A stretch of DNA of 42,514 nt. It comes from an uncultured Candidatus Saccharibacteria bacterium. Its GTDB lineage: Bacteria > Patescibacteriota > Saccharimonadia > Saccharimonadales > Saccharimonadaceae. The notes under the pieces were generated by a model. That model worked only from the letters and a program-made list of their open reading frames with translations, searched no databases and was not told the DNA's origin. Below are positions 38,163-42,514 of this stretch, piece by piece; position 1 is the first letter of the stretch; every line of letters begins with the position of its first letter. A program made the translations under genes and the position numbers. The stretch covers positions 1-42,514 of the forward strand of contig CAMJSX010000007.1 of NCBI GenBank assembly GCA_946408595.1, written 5' to 3'.

Positions 38163-39293
38163 ATGATTACGGTAAATTTTAACCCGCAATTCGATGCAGC
38201 TAAGATGTCTAGCATTTTGCAGGAGCTAAAATCTGACCCGATGGGTGGGTGGATTGAGTTGCCAAAAAAGATTGATATGGACGAAGTGGCAAGGATCAAA
38301 GCCGCAGCCAAAAAAATCAATGAAGACTCTGAATATCTAGTATGTATTGGTATTGGTGGCTCATATCTTGGACACCGTGCAATCATCGAAGCCTTGCGCC
38401 CGGACTCTGGCCTGAAAATCATTTACGCCGGGAAATCATTATCACGAAGAGAGCTAGAATATACCCTAAACAAAGTTGGCGATCGGGATTTTTCAATTAA
38501 CGTGATTTCAAAATCTGGTACCACCCTCGAGACATCAATTGCTTTTGCGGCATTTAAAGACAAACTAATCAAAAAATACGGACCAGAAGAGGCAAAAGGT
38601 AGAATTTATGCTACGACAGATGCTCACCATGGTTCACTCCATGATGAGACCGTCAATAACGGCTACACGAGATTTGTCGTGCCAGACAATATCGGCGGAA
38701 GATATTCGGTTCTCACGGCTGTGGGCCTCCTACCAATGGCCGTAGCCGGTGTGGATATTGATGGATTTATTGCTGGCGCATTGGCGGCGACAACTGAAGC
38801 AGTTGAGCCAGCCATCAAGTATGCTTGGATGCGTTATACCATGGCAATGAACAAATACGATACTGAAGTTTTCGCAAGCTTCGAACCGTTTTCAGAATAC
38901 TTTAACGAATGGCTTAAACAACTATTTGGTGAATCAGAAGGAAAAAATGGTCAAGGCATTTGGCCGGCTTCAGTCGTCTATTCGACAGACTTACACTCCT
39001 TAGGCCAGTTTATGCAGGAAGGCCGTCGCAATCTTTGGGAGACAATTATTGATTATCCGACAGACGAAATGAACAAAAAAGTAGTCTGCGCAGTAATGAG
39101 AGCACATACGGCTGGTGGAATTCCAGTGTTATCAATCGGCGTGCCGTCATACGACGCAAGAGGATTTGGGGAATTAATCTACTTCTTCGAGCTTTCCTGC
39201 GCCATGAGTGCCAAATTACTCGGGGTTGATCCATTTACTCAACCTGGTGTTGAAGCATATAAGAACGAATTGAAAAAACTTATCCAGCAATAA
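38163..39293 (+). CDS. pgi: Glucose-6-phosphate isomerase
   Basis: Interconverts glucose-6-phosphate and fructose-6-phosphate. The 376-residue protein is short for the family (bacterial forms are usually about 430-550). It retains GIGGSYLGHRAIIEAL, the sugar-phosphate loop SKSGTTLETSIA, GGRYSVLTAVGLLP (with the catalytic region) and QFMQEGRRNLWET. GGAGGT precedes ATG 38163. The last 14 bp overlap the 3' end of the convergent arcC. No phosphofructokinase gene is seen in this window. Confidence 0.93.
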   Translation: MITVNFNPQFDAAKMSSILQELKSDPMGGWIELPKKIDMDEVARIKAAAKKINEDSEYLVCIGIGGSYLGHRAIIEALRPDSGLKIIYAGKSLSRRELEYTLNKVGDRDFSINVISKSGTTLETSIAFAAFKDKLIKKYGPEEAKGRIYATTDAHHGSLHDETVNNGYTRFVVPDNIGGRYSVLTAVGLLPMAVAGVDIDGFIAGALAATTEAVEPAIKYAWMRYTMAMNKYDTEVFASFEPFSEYFNEWLKQLFGESEGKNGQGIWPASVVYSTDLHSLGQFMQEGRRNLWETIIDYPTDEMNKKVVCAVMRAHTAGGIPVLSIGVPSYDARGFGELIYFFELSCAMSAKLLGVDPFTQPGVEAYKNELKKLIQQ

Positions 39294-40218
39294 CAGTGCC
39301 GGCTTTGCCTTTTAAGGCATCCTTCAAGTGGTCAATATCAGTAATGATGCCGGTGCCACCACGCTCAGCGAATTTTGTAGTCGCCTCAACTTTAGGAAGC
39401 ATAGAACCAGCTTTGAAATAACCGTATTTTTTGAGGTTGTTAGCTTCTTTTACTGTGAGATGATCAAGTTTTTGTTGGTTAGGCAAACCAAAATTAATAT
39501 AAACATTTGGCACCGCCGTCACAGAAACGAAAATATCGGCCTTCACCAACTCGGCGAGCTTCTCGGCCGCGTAATCCTTATCAATCACTGCATCAATTCC
39601 CTTCAAGCGTTTCAAAAGTTTCGTGCGAGTGACCGGAATACCACCGCCACCTGCCGCCACTACGATTACGCCGTCATTCAAAAGTTCGGTGATAGCTTGT
39701 TTTTCCACAATATCAATTGGTTTTGGGGAAGCCACCACACGGCGCCAACCACGACCGGCATCTTCCTTGACTACCCAACCTTTTTCTTTGGCCAGAGCCT
39801 TAGCTTCTTTTTCAGAATAGAATTGTCCAATCGGTTTAGTAGGATTTTTAAACGCCGGGTCATTACGGTCAACTACGACTTGGGAAATCACGGTAGCAAT
39901 TTTCTTACGTTGATTTTTTTTGGCAAAAGCATTGTGGATGGCCTGAGTTAGCCAATAACCAATCTGGCCCTGGCTCATCGCTACGGCAGTTTCGAGCGGC
40001 ATAGCAGGAGCTTTGTCAGTAGCAGCTTGTTCCTCGTGAATTAAAATATTGCCAACTTGTGGACCATTGCCATGGGCAATTACAATTTCATAATTATTGG
40101 CGAGGTCAGCGATTGCTTCTCCGACTGACTCGGCAATTTTTTTCTGAGCTTCGGCGGTAGCTTCACCATTCTTTTGAAGCGCATTACCACCGAGCGCTAA
40201 AACAATTCGTGGTTTCAT
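39280..40218 (-). CDS. arcC: Carbamate kinase ArcC
   Basis: Makes ATP from carbamoyl phosphate and ADP, the last step of the arginine deiminase pathway. The 312-residue protein has the typical start RIVLALGGNALQKNG, AHGNGPQVGN, MSQGQIGYWL, VVAAGGGGIPV (nucleotide region), a DKDYAAEKLAE helix and PKVEATTKFAERGG. ATG 40218 is 6 nt after TGT-TATAAT, so it is predicted leaderless. It is divergent from arcB-arcA and overlaps pgi by 14 bp tail-to-tail. Confidence 0.96.
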   Translation of the reverse strand: MKPRIVLALGGNALQKNGEATAEAQKKIAESVGEAIADLANNYEIVIAHGNGPQVGNILIHEEQAATDKAPAMPLETAVAMSQGQIGYWLTQAIHNAFAKKNQRKKIATVISQVVVDRNDPAFKNPTKPIGQFYSEKEAKALAKEKGWVVKEDAGRGWRRVVASPKPIDIVEKQAITELLNDGVIVVAAGGGGIPVTRTKLLKRLKGIDAVIDKDYAAEKLAELVKADIFVSVTAVPNVYINFGLPNQQKLDHLTVKEANNLKKYGYFKAGSMLPKVEATTKFAERGGTGIITDIDHLKDALKGKAGTVIAG

Positions 40219-40224
40219 ATTTCT

Positions 40225-40263
40225 ATTATAACACTTGTGTTTAAAATAAACTTCATATATAAT
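40225..40263. promoter_or_regulatory. Divergent promoters: arcC (-) and arcBA (+)
   Basis: Minus strand TGT-TATAAT (hexamer 40225-40230), 6 nt before ATG 40218. Plus strand TATAAT (40258-40263), about 25 nt before ATG 40289. No ArgR-type palindrome is evident. Confidence 0.6.
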
Positions 40264-40288
40264 ATATAGTAAGTAAGAAGGGCATCAA

Positions 40289-41284
40289 ATGAATTTTTCA
40301 GGAAAAGATTTCTTAAGAATTCTAGATTTTAGCGAGGACGAGCTTCGCTATATGCTAGATGTAGCAAAAAAATTTAAAGAAATGAAACACGCGGGGCAAA
40401 ATCACAAATACTTCCCCAACAAAAACATCGCCATCACCTTTGAAAAAACTTCCACCAGGACGCGGTGCGCATTTGAGGTGGCCGGGTATGATCTCGGTAT
40501 GAATGTGACGTACCTCGACCCGACCGGTTCGCAGATGGGACACAAAGAATCTATTGCAGATACGGCAAGAGTTCTAGCCAGATTTTATGACGGGATTGAA
40601 TTCCGTGGTTTTAAACAGGAAACTGTTAACGACCTAGCCAAATACGCTGACGTGCCAGTCTGGAATGGTTTAACTGATTCCTGTCATCCGACTCAAGCTC
40701 TCGCCGATTTCATGACTATGGAAGAAAAACTCGGTTCTCTACCGGGCAAAACTTTAGCTTTCGTAGGTGATACGCACAATAACGTATCGAACTCCCTGAT
40801 GGCGATGAGCGCCAAGATGGGAGTTAATTACATCGCCTGTGGTCCAGCAGCCCTTAAGCCATCAGACGAAATCATTGCAGAATGTCAACCAATTGCCGAA
40901 AAGAATGGTTGCACAATCACGATTACAGAAGATATCAACGCGCTTAAAGGTGTGGCCGATGCAGTTTACACCGACGTTTGGCTATCTCTTGGTGAAGATA
41001 AAGAAAAATGGGGCGAAAGGATTGAACAACTTCAATCTTATCGCGTCACAACAGAAATGATGCAAACCGCGAAGCCAGGTGCAATTTTCCTGCACTGCCT
41101 TCCTTCCTTCCACGATTTAAACACTTCTATTGCGAGGGACGTGAATGAAAAATTCGGTCTTACCGAAATGGAAGTTTCAAACGAAGTATTCGAATCTGAA
41201 CAATCAGTAGTCTTCGATGAAGCAGAGAACCGTATGCACACAATTAAAGCAGTAATGTATTTAACTTTATTGGATAACAAATAA
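40289..41284 (+). CDS. arcB: Catabolic ornithine carbamoyltransferase ArcB
   Basis: Converts citrulline and phosphate to ornithine and carbamoyl phosphate. The 331-residue protein has the carbamoyl-phosphate motif STRTR (55-59), DSCHPTQALADF, TDVWLSLGEDKE (the SMG-type loop region) and HCLPSFHD. GAAGGG provides a weak ribosome site before ATG 40289. arcA starts 8 nt after the stop. The neighbouring arcC and arcA favour the catabolic rather than biosynthetic direction. Confidence 0.96.
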   Translation: MNFSGKDFLRILDFSEDELRYMLDVAKKFKEMKHAGQNHKYFPNKNIAITFEKTSTRTRCAFEVAGYDLGMNVTYLDPTGSQMGHKESIADTARVLARFYDGIEFRGFKQETVNDLAKYADVPVWNGLTDSCHPTQALADFMTMEEKLGSLPGKTLAFVGDTHNNVSNSLMAMSAKMGVNYIACGPAALKPSDEIIAECQPIAEKNGCTITITEDINALKGVADAVYTDVWLSLGEDKEKWGERIEQLQSYRVTTEMMQTAKPGAIFLHCLPSFHDLNTSIARDVNEKFGLTEMEVSNEVFESEQSVVFDEAENRMHTIKAVMYLTLLDNK

Positions 41285-41292
41285 GGAGGAAA

Positions 41293-42514
41293 ATGAAAAA
41301 TAGTATTTGTAATTTTAGCGAAATCGCCCCGCTCAAGAAAGTGCTGATGCACCGACCGGGCGATGAGTTTCTGAATCTCACACCAAACACTTTGGAGAGA
41401 CTTCTCTTTGACGATATCCCATATCTCAAAGTTGCTAAAGAAGAACACGATGCCTACGCTAATGCTCTACGTGCAGAAGGGGTTGAAGTCGTCTATTTAG
41501 TTGATTTAGTCGCAGAAGCTCTTGAGGCTGGCGGTCGCACGGTACGTAAGAAATTCCTCGAACAATATATCAAAGAAGCTGGCGTGACCTCCCCAAAAGT
41601 CGCCAAGCATTGTTTTGACTTTCTAAATAGCATCAAAGACACCAAAGACATGGTGCGTAAATGTATTGCCGGTATTGATATCTCAGAACTCAAAAAACTT
41701 GGCAAAGTCTCAGGTTTTTATGCCACTCGCGATACTGGCAAAATGATCATGGATCCAATCCCAAACATTTTGTTCCAACGTGACCCAATGGCCACAATCG
41801 GTCATGGTGCTACGTTACATAAAATGTGGGCAGTCACCAGAACGCGTGAATCAATCTTTGCGGAATATATTTTCAAATATCATCCATTCTACGATGATGT
41901 GAAATTATACTACAACCGCGAAGAACCATACTCTATTGAAGGTGGTGATATCCAAGTATTGTCTGACGAAGTAGTGGCGATTGGTATTTCGCAACGTACC
42001 GAACCAGATGCCATTGCAAATTTTGCTAAGAATTTGTTTAAAGACAAAAACAACAAATTCAAGTATGTACTCGCCATTGATATTCCAGACGAACGTTCAT
42101 TTATGCACCTTGATACGGTGATGACACAAGTTGATGTGGATAAATTTGCTGTGCAAGACGCAATCATGGATATCTCGACCATTTACGAAATCACTGCCGG
42201 TCACGGTGGCGAAATTGAAATCGTGGAAATCCATCAGAATTTGCAAAAAGTCCTTGAAAAATATCTACATTTGAACAAGGTTGAACTCATCAAGTGCGGT
42301 AATGGCAAACGTATTGATGCTGAACGTGAGCAATGGAGTGATGGTGTGAACTTACTTTGCATTCGCCCTGGTGTGGTGATTGCCTATGACCGAAATTTTG
42401 TCACCAATCAAACTTTGAAAAAGCATGGTATTAAAGTGATCGAGATCCCAAGTTCAGAACTTTCGCGTGGTCGCGGCGGATCGCATTGTATGAGTATGGC
42501 ATTAGTCCGGGAGG
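41293..42514 (+). CDS. arcA: Arginine deiminase ArcA (3' end beyond the window)
   Basis: Hydrolyses arginine to citrulline and ammonia, the first step of the ADI pathway. The first 407 codons are visible and remain open to the window end. Segments seen are SEIAPLKKVLMHRPG, NILFQRDPMATIGHG, SIEGGDIQVLSDE (catalytic Glu region), RSFMHLDTV (catalytic His) and RGRGGSHCMSM with the nucleophile Cys at about residue 399. AAGGAGGA lies just before ATG 41293. Only a few residues are missing at the C-terminus, judged from the family. No arcD antiporter is present in the window. Confidence 0.96.
   Translation, partial: MKNSICNFSEIAPLKKVLMHRPGDEFLNLTPNTLERLLFDDIPYLKVAKEEHDAYANALRAEGVEVVYLVDLVAEALEAGGRTVRKKFLEQYIKEAGVTSPKVAKHCFDFLNSIKDTKDMVRKCIAGIDISELKKLGKVSGFYATRDTGKMIMDPIPNILFQRDPMATIGHGATLHKMWAVTRTRESIFAEYIFKYHPFYDDVKLYYNREEPYSIEGGDIQVLSDEVVAIGISQRTEPDAIANFAKNLFKDKNNKFKYVLAIDIPDERSFMHLDTVMTQVDVDKFAVQDAIMDISTIYEITAGHGGEIEIVEIHQNLQKVLEKYLHLNKVELIKCGNGKRIDAEREQWSDGVNLLCIRPGVVIAYDRNFVTNQTLKKHGIKVIEIPSSELSRGRGGSHCMSMALVRE

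Overview
The window looks like a chromosomal segment of a Candidatus Saccharibacteria (TM7, Patescibacteria/CPR) genome. The evidence is gene content and style: very short intergenic spaces, several tail-to-tail overlaps, divergent arginine deiminase genes (arcC against arcB-arcA), Saccharibacteria-type exported proteins (a DUF11 protein with an LPPTG end, an LRR protein with a VPDTG end, FISUMP-domain proteins), and a VirB6/TrbL-like type IV secretion membrane protein. TGA is used as a stop codon, which argues against the recoded Gracilibacteria/Absconditabacteria lineages. The taxon is inferred from these traits, not from a marker-gene search.

Layout. 1-729: end of hrcA, then grpE. 826-4228: two paralogous exported FISUMP-domain proteins; the second ends in a GC-rich segment that resembles a diversity-generating-retroelement variable region. 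4342-8784: bL25, then a glycolysis/sugar-phosphate block (a class I aldolase fused to a degenerate PfkB-like domain, a phosphomannomutase-like HAD protein, triosephosphate isomerase) and a small tail-anchored protein. 8811-8976: tRNA-His and tRNA-Gly. 9003-11955: a compositionally distinct two-gene islet with consensus promoters, long leaders and structured RNA. 12075-17994: DUF11 surface protein, a bitopic membrane protein and the VirB6-like protein. 18000-22690: folD, murB, recA, nudix, recX and a PRC-barrel gene. 22729-27237: LRR surface protein, truB and a third member of the surface family. 27290-32984: rpsO, a small orphan, pnp, lepA (carrying a palindromic in-frame insertion) and two small exported/membrane proteins. 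32990-37687: two tRNA clusters (three tRNA-Pro isoacceptors and tRNA-Leu) around ftsH and an M1 aminopeptidase. 37745-42514: a small orphan, pgi, arcC, arcB and the start of arcA.

Functionally the window combines lower glycolysis (pgi, fba, tpi), fermentative ATP from arginine (arcABC), protein quality control (hrcA, grpE, ftsH), translation and RNA turnover (bL25, uS15, lepA, truB, pnp), recombination (recA, recX), and a large investment in exported proteins probably facing a host cell.

The main observations are: the candidate DGR target; the Rickettsia-palindrome-like insertion in lepA; the pseudokinase-aldolase fusion; a candidate RNA switch built on two identical GGAGGC segments flanking GCCTCC upstream of a membrane protein gene; and a recurrent promoter geometry (extended -10, exactly 6 nt, then the start codon) that predicts leaderless mRNAs whose first base is the A of ATG.
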